Positions 52,369 to 61,278 of a stretch of 64,000 nt of DNA are shown here, one piece after another. The first letter of the stretch is position 1; each line of letters opens with the position of its first letter. The position numbers were made by a program, and so were the translations under genes. Below the pieces are notes generated by a model. It was not told the DNA's origin, searched no databases, and was given only the letters and a program-made list of their open reading frames with translations. The stretch is taken from positions 358,001 through 422,000 of the forward strand of contig JADJJY010000002.1 of NCBI GenBank assembly GCA_016706275.1. Direction: 5' to 3'. Origin of the DNA: Chloracidobacterium sp. GTDB lineage: Bacteria > Acidobacteriota > Blastocatellia > Pyrinomonadales > Pyrinomonadaceae.

Positions 52369-52914
52369 ATGTCGATGACATTTCGAACAATTCTGATCAT
52401 ACTTGCGGTTGCTAGCTTTTGCGGCGTCGGCCAGTCACAGTTTAATGTTGATAACCGAACCTCGATAATTGAAGGGCAAGAAAAAGACGAGCGGCCGAAG
52501 AACATAAAAGAGCAGCTCGTTAAGATGCAGATCGAAAAGGATAAGAAAGATCACGACGAGATGGTAGCCCGCGGCGAAGAAGCCGTAATGCTTTCGACTG
52601 AGCTTGAAACATCCTACGTCGAAAAAGGTTCGCTGACTGATAAAGACATTGCTAAACTCGACCGTGTCGAAAAGCTAGTAAAACAGATCCGCGATGAACT
52701 AGGCGGCGATGATGACGATGAGGTCGTTAACTCGGAGAGCATTCAGCCGAGCAGCAAAGGATTTATTGCTGAGGCGATCGACTCGCTCAAGTTGCGATCG
52801 TCTTCATTGCTTGATGAATTGAAAAAGACAACACGATTTACGATCTCTGCAGCGGCGATCACTACATCAAATTCGTTACTGCGGATTACGAAATTCCTGC
52901 GTTTCCGACACTAG
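52369..52914 (+). CDS. Secreted helical protein of unknown function
   Basis: The 181-aa protein has a signal peptide (TILIILAVASFCGVG, cleavage near GQSQ). The helical, highly charged middle (RPKNIKEQLVKMQIEKDKKDHDEM, then an acidic GGDDDDE stretch) is followed by a basic C-terminus. Coiled-coil propensity is high at residues 45-120. It sits 18 bp after the preceding gene and 18 bp before the VWA gene. Family unknown. Confidence 0.7.
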   Translation: MSMTFRTILIILAVASFCGVGQSQFNVDNRTSIIEGQEKDERPKNIKEQLVKMQIEKDKKDHDEMVARGEEAVMLSTELETSYVEKGSLTDKDIAKLDRVEKLVKQIRDELGGDDDDEVVNSESIQPSSKGFIAEAIDSLKLRSSSLLDELKKTTRFTISAAAITTSNSLLRITKFLRFRH

Positions 52915-52932
52915 TCCACTCGTTTGCGGTAT

Positions 52933-53832
52933 ATGACTAAGCTGTTTTATTTCGCTGCCATATCCTCTCTACTTATTTTTCCTACATATTTACTTGCTCA
53001 AAGGGACGATGATGTCATCAGTGTCGATTCGTCTATCGTTGTAATGAACGCCGCGATCACCGACTCGTCGGGTAAAGCTGTGAGCGGGCTTAGCCAGAAA
53101 CAGTTCCGTGTCTTTGAAGATGGCATCGAGCAGCAGATCGTGACCTTTGAAACCGAGGAAACACCGTTTGCTGCGGTGATATTACTTGATACTTCGGGCA
53201 GTATGGAAGAGCGAGTTTCGCTCGCTCGCTCTGCAGCTATTCGGTTTTTAGATGGTCTGCGAAGAGGAGATTTGACCGCGATCTATAATTTTGATTCGAA
53301 GGTCGAGTTGGTGCAGGCTTTTTCGAATAGCGGTGAAATGCGGGAGCAAGTGTTCGACCTAAAAGCCAACGGGATGACCGCGCTCAATGACGCGATATAC
53401 AAAGCGGCCGAGGTTCTCTCAAAACGCCCGGAAAAACGCCGGGCGATCATCGTACTCTCTGACGGAGCCGACACCATGAGCAAGAACAGTGCTGATAAAG
53501 CTCTCAAAGCCGCCCTATCGATCAACGCGACCATCTACACCGTCGATATGTCATCGCTAGATCTCAAGCCTAGCGATAGAGCCCAAAATAAAGGTGCCTT
53601 GACCAATTTTGCTGAAAAGACCGGCGGCCGATACGTTGCAACTCCGGGCGGTGTAGCGATGCGTGATGCTTTCAAACGTATCGTTGCTGAGCTTGGCGAG
53701 CAATACACGATCGCGTATTCACCGACCAACATAAAAAAAGACGGCAAATGGCGAGCTATTGAGCTGCGCATTTCCCGTCCAAATCTCACCATCCGCACCC
53801 GTAAAGGCTACAACGCCCCAAAGCCTAAGTAG
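52933..53832 (+). CDS. Secreted VWA-domain protein (acidobacterial type)
   Basis: The 299-aa protein has a signal peptide (LLIFPTYLLAQ). A short beta domain follows (NAAITDSSGKAVSGLSQKQF, with a VFEDGIEQQ motif), then a von Willebrand A domain with the MIDAS sequence LLDTSGSM and a later VLSDGADTM. This architecture is frequent in Acidobacteria. It is likely an extracytoplasmic adhesion or assembly factor. ATG 52933 is preferred to TTG 52924. It is the third gene of the run from 51730. Confidence 0.85.
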   Translation: MTKLFYFAAISSLLIFPTYLLAQRDDDVISVDSSIVVMNAAITDSSGKAVSGLSQKQFRVFEDGIEQQIVTFETEETPFAAVILLDTSGSMEERVSLARSAAIRFLDGLRRGDLTAIYNFDSKVELVQAFSNSGEMREQVFDLKANGMTALNDAIYKAAEVLSKRPEKRRAIIVLSDGADTMSKNSADKALKAALSINATIYTVDMSSLDLKPSDRAQNKGALTNFAEKTGGRYVATPGGVAMRDAFKRIVAELGEQYTIAYSPTNIKKDGKWRAIELRISRPNLTIRTRKGYNAPKPK

Positions 53833-53923
53833 TGAGACAGAGGTCGGAGATGGCACACTCAGGTCTCTCGATTCCTAGTGATCATTGATTTCTCCCCGAC
53901 CTGTAATAGCTCGATCAACCGTG

Positions 53924-54268
53924 CTATTCGCCACAGTCTCCCAAATAGTCATTTGAGACCCATCCGCGGATCGTTTTTCGGTTTAGACGGACCGATACAT
54001 TTGAGATGTAATCGCCTCGGGAAATGATAGTTACCTGTGTGCCGTTCGGTAGTTTGGCTATGACACGCGAGTTGTTTTTAGACGTCGCCCGCAAGTTGAG
54101 ATTTCCGCCTTCGGTGGTCACGGTACAGCTCTCAAACAATCTAATCACGCTCTCGTGATAATTAGTGTCCGAAAAGGACGCCATCGGGGTTTCAGCAACT
54201 TTCGCGATGACGAAACCTGCGGCCATAAGAACCAACGTCAACGTAAATAGAACGATCTTCAGTTTCAT
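53924..54268 (-). CDS. Secreted SH3-domain protein
   Basis: The 114-aa protein starts at ATG 54268, with GGAG upstream at proper spacing, and has a signal peptide (IVLFTLTLVLMAAGFV). The mature part carries a bacterial SH3 domain with GGNLNLRATSKNNSRVIAKLPNG and RGWVSNDYLG. Such domains bind cell wall. It is the last of a minus-strand run of exported proteins. Confidence 0.8.
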   Translation of the reverse strand: MKLKIVLFTLTLVLMAAGFVIAKVAETPMASFSDTNYHESVIRLFESCTVTTEGGNLNLRATSKNNSRVIAKLPNGTQVTIISRGDYISNVSVRLNRKTIRGWVSNDYLGDCGE

Positions 54269-54372
54269 ATTTTCTCCATTTGCTTTTAGTTTCAATTCGT
54301 ATCCGCAGACAGTGTACGCAAATTCACCTGCGCCCATATCAATCGTCGGCTCGGGTCAGGTCTAAACGAATA

Positions 54373-54960
54373 TCAATAGTCTTCGACAATACCGCCGCGT
54401 TTTTTCCAATCGTCAAAATTGACTCCCAACGTTCGCCGTCTTGAGACCCGTGCACCGGTGACGACCGTTCCGGTCATTTGGGCATTGCTCAGATCTGTCG
54501 GAATTATCGGCCCGATGTAGCGAATATCGTGGTTGCTGTATTTTTCCCAATCTTCGACGGACTTATAGCCGTCTTTTATAATTTCTTCCTCGGGTATCCA
54601 CGTTCCGGTGAGGTTAGCACCGCTCATGTCGGCTCCTGAAAGGTCCGCGTCCCTGAGATCGGCACCCCTGAGGTCGGCTCCGACTAGGTTTGCTCCGTTC
54701 AGCAAAGCTTCATTCATATCCGCTTTGGTCAATATTGCGGACTCGAGAAAGGCCGATTTCAGGTCTTTGACTCGCTTATCGATCTTGCCTATCCAGCAAT
54801 TCCTAGCCACGGTCTGCTGATACCGCTGCTCAGTAGTCAATGGCTTTTGCTCAAATTGCAGATCTTTCTTGCTCGTGCACACACCCTGACCGGATGCAAT
54901 GCCCGAGCCCGCGAGAAAGGATCCGATCGTCAGGATCACTAACAGCATTATTTTTTTCAT
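54373..54960 (-). CDS. Secreted pentapeptide-repeat protein 1
   Basis: The 195-aa protein has a signal peptide (MLLVILTIGSFLAGSG). Residues 65-118 hold about ten pentapeptide units (KADMN, EALLN, GANLV, GADLR and so on), enough for about two and a half coils of the right-handed beta helix. A separate middle segment follows. The C-terminus GVNFDDWKKRGGIVEDY matches that of two neighbouring proteins. It is probably periplasmic; function unknown. Confidence 0.82.
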   Translation of the reverse strand: MKKIMLLVILTIGSFLAGSGIASGQGVCTSKKDLQFEQKPLTTEQRYQQTVARNCWIGKIDKRVKDLKSAFLESAILTKADMNEALLNGANLVGADLRGADLRDADLSGADMSGANLTGTWIPEEEIIKDGYKSVEDWEKYSNHDIRYIGPIIPTDLSNAQMTGTVVTGARVSRRRTLGVNFDDWKKRGGIVEDY

Positions 54961-55040
54961 ATTCTCCTATTCCTTGCCTCCGGAAAACCGATTGTCTTTA
55001 GCTTTTGCGATGCGTTTGAGTTTAGGTGCCTCGAAACGGT

Positions 55041-55937
55041 CTAATCCTTGACTGTTCCGCCGAGTTTTTTCCAGTCGTCGAAATCAACGCCTTTGGTGGT
55101 TGACCTGGACACAGACGACCCGGTCAAATTCGCCTCGCTCAAATTCGCAAAGCTCAAATCCGCAAAGCGCAAATCCACCTCGCTCAAATTCGCCTTGCTC
55201 AAATTCGCAAATGACAAATTCGCCTTGCTCAAATTCGCCTTGCTCAAATTCGCCCCGCTCAAATTCGCCGCGGTCAGAATCGCCTTGCTCAAATCCGCCC
55301 CGCTCAAATTCGCCTTGGTCAAATCCGCCTTGCTCAAATTCGCAAATGTTAATTTCGCCCCGGTCAAAACTGCATAGCTTAAATCCGCATTCCATATAAC
55401 CGCCCCGGTCAAATTCGCATCCTTCAAATCCGCACCCGTCAAATTCGCATCCCTCAAACTCGCATTCGTCAAGCGTGCCTTGCTCAGATTCGTGATCACT
55501 AAAACTGCAAAATCCAAAGACGCTCCGGTTAAGTCTGCTTCTTCAAGCATTGCATAGCTCAAAGTTGCCATTCCAAGATTCGCACCGTTTAACTTGGCAC
55601 CCTTCAGATTCGCTCCTGCCAAATTCGCCCCACTCAAGTTTGCTTTGCTTAAATCTGCTCCCGTCAAATCGGCTTTAATTAGATCCGCTGCCCAAAGGTC
55701 AGCACCGCTCAAATTCTTATCAAGAGCTTTAGCTTTGGTCAGCCAGCATTCTCCATTCTTTGATTTGCCGAATTCTGACAATCCCAAGTCTGTCTTTTCC
55801 AACGCTTTGACCTCGGCAACGGTTTTGCAGTTCTCTTGTGCCTTCACCTGACCCGCTCCGAAAAAGAACAATCCGGTCATCAGAATTGCCATCATTATTA
55901 TTCTCTGCATCATTTTATTGTTTTTTGTTTCTGACAT
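55041..55937 (-). CDS. Secreted pentapeptide-repeat protein 2 (long)
   Basis: The approximately 298-aa protein starts at ATG 55937 with GGAG upstream and has a signal peptide (MAILMTGLFFFGAGQVKAQ). From about residue 75 to 275 it has 40 consecutive pentapeptide units (GADLS, KANLS, GANLS type), predicting ten coils of a quadrilateral beta helix. It ends with SVSRSTTKGVDFDDWKK. The DNA shows a strong 15-base periodicity. No known target; some pentapeptide proteins mimic DNA, but an exported one probably does not. Function unknown. Confidence 0.87.
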   Translation of the reverse strand: MSETKNNKMMQRIIMMAILMTGLFFFGAGQVKAQENCKTVAEVKALEKTDLGLSEFGKSKNGECWLTKAKALDKNLSGADLWAADLIKADLTGADLSKANLSGANLAGANLKGAKLNGANLGMATLSYAMLEEADLTGASLDFAVLVITNLSKARLTNASLRDANLTGADLKDANLTGAVIWNADLSYAVLTGAKLTFANLSKADLTKANLSGADLSKAILTAANLSGANLSKANLSKANLSFANLSKANLSEVDLRFADLSFANLSEANLTGSSVSRSTTKGVDFDDWKKLGGTVKD

Positions 55938-55954
55938 TATTTTCTCCAGTTCGA

Positions 55955-56434
55955 TCATTTTGTAAGGAACTTTGTTCCCATATATCCGATCTTTCCGTTG
56001 AAACGGACCTTGCTCCAGGTGCCGCCGGCCTTGATGACCTCGACCCATTCGTCGTTGTTGCCCTCGGCGAGGATCGTGCTTGATGCGGACGGGCCGGAGC
56101 GAAGATTTAGAAAACCGTCGGGGCTCGAGATCTTCATCGCCGGATATTCCGGGCCGATGAGGCTGCCCTCGGGCTGCTTTTTGGCGTTGGCGACCTTTAG
56201 TTCCTTTTCCAGCCGGAGCTTTTCTTTGAGAAGTGCATCCTGTTGGGCGTTGGGGTCGGCTTTTACGGCCGCGGCCTTTTCGCTGTTTGCGTTTCCCTTT
56301 TTGAGATCTTCGATCTCTTTCTTGAGCTTCTCATTCTCCAAGGCAGAGGCGTTTCCACCGCATCCGCCGAGACCAAGCACCATCGTCAAACAAATTGTTA
56401 ATACTATTCCGGCTGTCAGAGTGTTGTTTTTCAT
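55955..56434 (-). CDS. SH3-domain lipoprotein with coiled coil
   Basis: The 159-aa product has the lipobox LGLGGCGG. A coiled coil follows (LENEKLKKEIEDLKKG and KEKLRLEKELKVANAKK), then a C-terminal SH3 domain with FLNLRSGPSASSTILAEGNN and WSKVRFNGKIGYMG. It is probably anchored in the membrane with the SH3 domain in the periplasm. It lies between two other exported proteins of the same run. Confidence 0.8.
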   Translation of the reverse strand: MKNNTLTAGIVLTICLTMVLGLGGCGGNASALENEKLKKEIEDLKKGNANSEKAAAVKADPNAQQDALLKEKLRLEKELKVANAKKQPEGSLIGPEYPAMKISSPDGFLNLRSGPSASSTILAEGNNDEWVEVIKAGGTWSKVRFNGKIGYMGTKFLTK

Positions 56435-56454
56435 TAATAGTTTGCTTTTATTTT

Positions 56455-56886
56455 TCAGGGACTTTTCGTGATCCGGACAAACGTCATCGAATGCCCTTGT
56501 TTCAGATTTGCGATGAACAGCTCGCCGTCTTTGATAAAAATCGTCGAGGCCTCGCGGAGGCTACGGAAGAAAACGACTTCGGCCCTGCTCGTCTTTTCGC
56601 AAGCCATCTCGGTGGCATTGATCACGCCAAACTTGATCTTCAAAGGCTTCTTGAAAGGTTTGCTCGGTTTTTTGAACGTGTAGGTCCCGCCAAAGGTATT
56701 GCACCCGCCGTTTCCGCTGATCTTGCCGTTTTCGTCCATGGTCAAGGTAATGGGAGCCATGATCGAATACGCCATGTCGTGCTCGATCAGCAGCCAGGTC
56801 AGGTTCCAGTTCCCGGCAATTGACTGAGCCTGGATCGAAAGACCAAAGACAACGGAGATGAATAAAATTACCAGAGTTTTCTTCAT
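56455..56886 (-). CDS. META-domain secreted protein
   Basis: The 143-aa protein has a signal peptide (MKKTLVILFISVVFGLS, cleavage near IQAQ). A META/HslJ-like beta domain follows, with IAGNWNLTWLLIE, ISGNGGCNTFGGTYTF and EMACEKTSRAE. META proteins are small periplasmic proteins linked to stress or heat resistance. It lies 20 bp from the SH3 lipoprotein gene and is co-directional. Confidence 0.82.
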   Translation of the reverse strand: MKKTLVILFISVVFGLSIQAQSIAGNWNLTWLLIEHDMAYSIMAPITLTMDENGKISGNGGCNTFGGTYTFKKPSKPFKKPLKIKFGVINATEMACEKTSRAEVVFFRSLREASTIFIKDGELFIANLKQGHSMTFVRITKSP

Positions 56887-56967
56887 TTGGTTTTACAGTT
56901 CAGGCCCGCAAAACTGAAAATAGATGCCTTTTGCAATGTCCTGTTGGTTTCGGTGCCTCGAAACTGT

Positions 56968-57522
56968 CTAATCCGTGACTATGCCGCCTCGTTTTTTCCA
57001 GTCGTCGAAATTAACGCCTTTGGTTGTTGACCTGGACACGACGGCCTCGCTCAAATCCGAATTGCGAAAATTCGCCCCACTCAAATTTGCCCCGCTCAAA
57101 TCCGCCTCGCTCAAAAATGCGTATTTCAAAAACGCGTCGTTCAAATTCGCCCCGTTCAAATTCGCCCCGCTCAAACTTGCCGAGGTCAAATCGGCCCCGC
57201 TCAAATTCGCCCCACTCAAATTCATCTCGCGCAAATTCGCCCGCTTCAAATTCGCCTCGTTCAAATTCACCTTGCTCAGATCCACACCGCTCAAAATGGC
57301 CTCTGACAAATACTTGTCACCGCTCTTGGCTTTCTTGACCCAACAGTCTCTTCGATCCACAAGTTCGGGCAGACTATTGCAATCTCCTTGTGCCCGCACC
57401 TGGCCCGCTCCGAAAAAGAACAAGCCGGTCATCAGAATTGCCATTATCATTATTCTCTGCATTATTTTGTAGCTTTTTGTTTTAAGCGTGATTCCTCTAG
57501 CTCTGAAAACGATCTTTTTCAT
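56968..57522 (-). CDS. Secreted pentapeptide-repeat protein 3
   Basis: The 184-aa protein starts at ATG 57522, with GGAG close upstream, and has a signal peptide (MAILMTGLFFFGAGQVRAQ) nearly identical to that of pentapeptide protein 2. About 17 pentapeptide units follow (GVDLS, KVNLN, EANLK, RANLR and so on). It ends with VSRSTTKGVNFDDWKK. Signal peptide, repeats and C-terminal tag show recent common origin with the protein at 55041. Confidence 0.85.
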   Translation of the reverse strand: MKKIVFRARGITLKTKSYKIMQRIMIMAILMTGLFFFGAGQVRAQGDCNSLPELVDRRDCWVKKAKSGDKYLSEAILSGVDLSKVNLNEANLKRANLREMNLSGANLSGADLTSASLSGANLNGANLNDAFLKYAFLSEADLSGANLSGANFRNSDLSEAVVSRSTTKGVNFDDWKKRGGIVTD

Positions 57523-57668
57523 TTAATTCTCCATTGAAGACAAAGGTATTTCACGCCCGACAGAGGAACCTTGGTTGGATCGCCGTCGAGGCAAAGAAGA
57601 TTGGACTGGAAAGGTGAATTGAACGGAGTATGGGCGTGAAGCGCTAAATTAGCAAACGTCGAACGGGA

Positions 57669-58742
57669 CTATTTAATGGTTTTGTTCTTTTTCTTGTCGT
57701 TGTGTCGCTCGATTGCCAGTTGTATAAGCTCGTCGATGACCTGCGGGAATGGCTTTCCGGTTCCGGCCCACATTTTGGGGAATCCCGAGGCGTCGGTGAG
57801 GCCGGGCATTGTGTTTATTTCGTTGACTAGCAGAGCTCCGTTGTCGCTGCGTAAGAAGAAATCGACCCGGGCGAGGCCGGAGCCGTCGATGGATTTGAAC
57901 GCGGTGACTGCCATCTGGCGGATCTTCGTAGATAGCTCGTCCGAGACCGGTGCGGGCACGACGAATTCGTTATTTCCCGTGCCCGAGTATTTCTCAGTGT
58001 AATCGAGGAACGCCTTTGACGAGTCGCGGATGATGTATTCGCCGGGCAGGCTGGCTTCGGGCGAATCGTTACCCATCACGGCACATTCGATCTCACGCAT
58101 CTCGAGGCCTTCTTCGACAATTATCTTGCGGTCGTATTCGGCGGCAAGCTCGATCGCAAGTGCGAGAGTACCGATGTCCTCCGCCTTTGAAACGCCGACA
58201 GACGAACCTAGATTCGCTGGCTTTACAAAACACGGAAAGCCGAGTTTGTCGGCGACCTGCGTCAGCGTCGTCTCGCGATTGCGTTCCCACTCGTCTCGAA
58301 GGAACCACACATAATTACAAATCGGCAATCCCGCGTCGCGAAACAGCGTCTTCATAAACGCCTTGTCCATCCCCGTCGAACTCGCCAAAACGCCGCAGCC
58401 GACATACGGCAGATCCGCCATCTCAAACAATCCTTGAATGGTGCCGTCCTCGCCGTATGTGCCGTGAAGTACGGGAAAGATAACATCGATCGAATCAGGA
58501 GACAGAAGACGGGAGACAGGGAAAAGGAGTTCCTTGTGTTCTTTCTGCTGAAGCTCGCCTCCGTTCTCATAAAACTGCCGCGACTTCTCAGCGTCGAGCC
58601 ACACGCCGTCATTTGTGATCGCGATCGGCACGATCTCGTACTTTTCCGGGTCAGCCTGCTCAATAACGGTCTTAGCCGACCGACAAGAGATCTCATGCTC
58701 GCCCGACCTGCCGCCAAAAATAACTCCAACGCGTGTTTTCAT
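57669..58742 (-). CDS. ddl: D-alanine--D-alanine ligase
   Basis: The 357-aa ATP-grasp enzyme has VIFGGRSGEHEISCRSAK at the N-terminus, PANLGSSVGVSKAED and the catalytic NEINTMPGLTDASGFPKMW. It joins two D-Ala in peptidoglycan synthesis. It stands alone in the minus direction; the adjoining ATP-grasp gene is divergent across 210 bp in which I see nothing specific. Confidence 0.94.
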   Translation of the reverse strand: MKTRVGVIFGGRSGEHEISCRSAKTVIEQADPEKYEIVPIAITNDGVWLDAEKSRQFYENGGELQQKEHKELLFPVSRLLSPDSIDVIFPVLHGTYGEDGTIQGLFEMADLPYVGCGVLASSTGMDKAFMKTLFRDAGLPICNYVWFLRDEWERNRETTLTQVADKLGFPCFVKPANLGSSVGVSKAEDIGTLALAIELAAEYDRKIIVEEGLEMREIECAVMGNDSPEASLPGEYIIRDSSKAFLDYTEKYSGTGNNEFVVPAPVSDELSTKIRQMAVTAFKSIDGSGLARVDFFLRSDNGALLVNEINTMPGLTDASGFPKMWAGTGKPFPQVIDELIQLAIERHNDKKKNKTIK

Positions 58743-58952
58743 GGTTATTATCAGAACCGGGAGCGATAGCGACCGGATTAGAATTAAAACATAATTCTAT
58801 TACCTCGCTGATACAGTTGCAATTTGGACAAGCCAACAGATCCAAATAGCAGCAAAGGATTACCCGCGAAAAGTTGATACCGCCCTTGAGCCGGAAATGC
58901 CGAAAAAGCAATAATTGACTGACTCCGGAAAATTCCGGGCAGTTGGTATTTG

Positions 58953-60179
58953 ATGGCAAAGCGGCCTGTTCAAATCAATACGGTATTTTGTCTTGCGAGC
59001 TATTTCAAAGGCAATGATTTTATCCGTGAATGTAAAAGTCTCGGGCATCGCGTTTTTTTACTTACACGCGAAGCCAAGCTTAATGACGACTGGGCGTTCG
59101 ATAGCCTGGACGGGGTCATCCCCGTGGCCGATGATGGAACAATAGCTTCGTTTTTGCGCTCGGCAGTCGATCTGGCAGCAAGAGACAAACCGACCCACAT
59201 TGTAGCCTTGGAAGAAGGAGATGTGATCACAGCCGGCCGCTTACGTGAGCACTTTGGTTTGCCAGGTATGCGCAGCTCACAGGCACGACTATTTAGAGAC
59301 AAGCTCTCGATGCGACAGCGAGCCGCATCGTCAGGCATCCGGCAAGCTAATTTCGTTCACCTGCTAAATTATCAGGAGATCGGCGAGTTTATGGCTCGGG
59401 TCAATTCGCCCTGGGTCGCAAAACCGCGTGCGGACGCGTCGGCGATTGGCATCAAGAAATATGACGACTCAGAATTGGTATGGCGAACCTACGACACACT
59501 TAATGAGAACGAAGCTTTGAGTGACCGTGCGGATGCATACCTGCTCGAGGAGTTTATTGCGGGTGATGTCTTTCACGTTGATTCGCTTGTTGTCGGCGGA
59601 AAAGCGGCCGTATCGTGCGCGAATCGATACGGGTGTTCGCCCCTCGAAATCGCCGTAAAGGGCGGTGTTTCGACCTCACATACGATCGAATATGGCACGA
59701 AAGAGCATAAGCAGTTGCTCAAAGCAAACACACGGGTTCTAAGAGCCTTTGGATTTGAAAAGGGCGTAACGCACGCCGAGTTCATTAAGAGCCCTACGAA
59801 CGGCGAGTTTTATTTTTTGGAGATCGGGTGTCGCGTGGGCGGAGCGTTTACTGCAGAGGCATTCGAGGCCGCGAGCGGACTAAATGTCTGGCGAGAGTGG
59901 GCAAAGCTTGAAATGGCAGGTGAGCAAGATCTAACGATCCCAAAGCCGACACGATCCGATTACGGCGGGATCGTAGTCTCGTTAGCTAAACAGGAACGAC
60001 CCGATACTTCGGCCTATACCGATCCCGAGATCTGTTTTCGGGCCGACGTTAAGCATCACGTCGGTCTGGTCCTGCATTCCCCAAAACTAGAACGTGTTAA
60101 GGAACTTCTCGAAGAATACGCCTGCCGGTTCAACGACGATTTTATGGCCTTTGCCCCGCAACAAGACCGACCTGAATAG
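58953..60179 (+). CDS. ATP-grasp domain enzyme of unknown substrate
   Basis: The approximately 408-aa protein has the ATP-grasp core with WVAKPRADASAIGIKKY, YLLEEFIAGDVFHVDS and a metal-site region FLEIGCRVGGAF. An N-terminal Rossmann-like domain precedes it (CLASYFKGNDFIRECKSLGHRV). It resembles carbamoyl-phosphate/biotin-carboxylase-type ligases that join a carboxylate to an amine. The substrate is unknown. ATG 58953 is preferred to the TTG one codon upstream. No biosynthetic partner is next to it; arginase is convergent. Confidence 0.78.
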   Translation: MAKRPVQINTVFCLASYFKGNDFIRECKSLGHRVFLLTREAKLNDDWAFDSLDGVIPVADDGTIASFLRSAVDLAARDKPTHIVALEEGDVITAGRLREHFGLPGMRSSQARLFRDKLSMRQRAASSGIRQANFVHLLNYQEIGEFMARVNSPWVAKPRADASAIGIKKYDDSELVWRTYDTLNENEALSDRADAYLLEEFIAGDVFHVDSLVVGGKAAVSCANRYGCSPLEIAVKGGVSTSHTIEYGTKEHKQLLKANTRVLRAFGFEKGVTHAEFIKSPTNGEFYFLEIGCRVGGAFTAEAFEAASGLNVWREWAKLEMAGEQDLTIPKPTRSDYGGIVVSLAKQERPDTSAYTDPEICFRADVKHHVGLVLHSPKLERVKELLEEYACRFNDDFMAFAPQQDRPE

Positions 60180-60291
60180 GTGAACATGTTCGTAGGAGTC
60201 GAGCGTTTCAATAACTGCCTGAGCGGAACCAATCGACTACAAAGGAACACCCACTCAAACAAAAGTATTCCACTAACGCTTACCGACCAAA

Positions 60292-61242
60292 CTACAAGAT
60301 CGTCTTGCCCAATGCCGACAGGATCAGTTCGCAGGCGAGTTCGACGGTGATGTTGCTTTGATCCAAGAGAGGATTGACCTCGACGATCTCGAATGAACGC
60401 ATTCCGCCGTGGGCGGCGATGATCTCGAGGGCGAGATGGGCTTCGCGATAGGTCGTGCCGCCGCGAACGAGCGTGCCCGAGCCGGGAGCAAATCGCGGGT
60501 CGATGCCGTCGATATCAAATGTAACGGCATAACCGCCGGGAGCCTTAGAGGCGATGGCTAAAGCGTCTTCGACACACGCTGCCATACCGCGACGGTCGAT
60601 GTCGCTCATTGTGAAGAAATTGTCGCGGAGCCCCAGTTTCTCGATCTGGTCGCGTTCGCCGTCGTCAAGGTCACGGGCTCCGATGTGGGCCAGATATTTG
60701 GGATTGAGTTTCGGTGCATAACCACAAAGATTTACGAGATCGGGGTGACCGTGACCCAGGATCGTCGCGAGCGGCATCCCGTGAATGTTTCCGGATGGCG
60801 AAGTCTCAGGCGTGTTGATGTCAGCGTGAGCGTCAAACCAGATAAGGCCGATCTCAGTTCCCTGTTGTTTATAGTGATTAGCTATCGCCGAGAACGTCGG
60901 TATCGCAATGGCGTGGTCGCCGCCGAGGATGATCGGAAACTCGCCGTCACCCAACATGGCGGATACTTTCTCGATAATGTTCGCGCTCGACGCGAGCATT
61001 TCAGCGAGATGCTTCGGGTTGCCGGTGTCGATTTGGTTTGCGGGTTGAACTATCCACGCGTCGCCGTGGTCGGTTGTCTCATAGCCAAGATGTCGAATGT
61101 GATCGGCAAGCCCCATACCGCGAAAACGGGTCAAACGCATCGCGTTGACGCCTAATTCACTGCCTGTTTGTCCCGCTCCAAAGCCTAAAGGAACGCCTAA
61201 AATACCTACTTTCCGAGAGTTTGTTGAGTTTGTCGAGTTCAT
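60292..61242 (-). CDS. rocF: Arginase
   Basis: The 316-aa enzyme has the arginase/agmatinase metal motifs GGDHAIA, DAHADINTPETSPSGNIHGM and DIDGIDPRFAPG. The SxSGNxHGM form points to arginase rather than agmatinase. It hydrolyses arginine to ornithine and urea. The N-terminus begins with the low-complexity NSTNSTNS, encoded by a short AACTC-type repeat that also extends upstream of the start, so the true start may be at a later Met or Val. It is convergent with the ATP-grasp gene. Confidence 0.9.
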   Translation of the reverse strand: MNSTNSTNSRKVGILGVPLGFGAGQTGSELGVNAMRLTRFRGMGLADHIRHLGYETTDHGDAWIVQPANQIDTGNPKHLAEMLASSANIIEKVSAMLGDGEFPIILGGDHAIAIPTFSAIANHYKQQGTEIGLIWFDAHADINTPETSPSGNIHGMPLATILGHGHPDLVNLCGYAPKLNPKYLAHIGARDLDDGERDQIEKLGLRDNFFTMSDIDRRGMAACVEDALAIASKAPGGYAVTFDIDGIDPRFAPGSGTLVRGGTTYREAHLALEIIAAHGGMRSFEIVEVNPLLDQSNITVELACELILSALGKTIL

Positions 61243-61278
61243 TGATTTTGTTGAGATCAGATACCCGTCGAGTACTGA

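Noticed and set aside
53833..53923. Inverted repeat AGGTCGG/CCGACCT between the VWA and SH3 genes as terminator
   Set aside because: Arms are only seven bases, about 50 bases apart, and no T-run follows; too weak to call.
55048..55399. Long antisense frames through the pentapeptide genes
   Set aside because: These are shadows of the 15-base pentapeptide periodicity; they lack ribosome sites and known domains.
55120..55720. Possible CRISPR-like array of repeated words
   Set aside because: The repeats are 15 bases, contiguous, without unique spacers, and encode pentapeptides on the minus strand.
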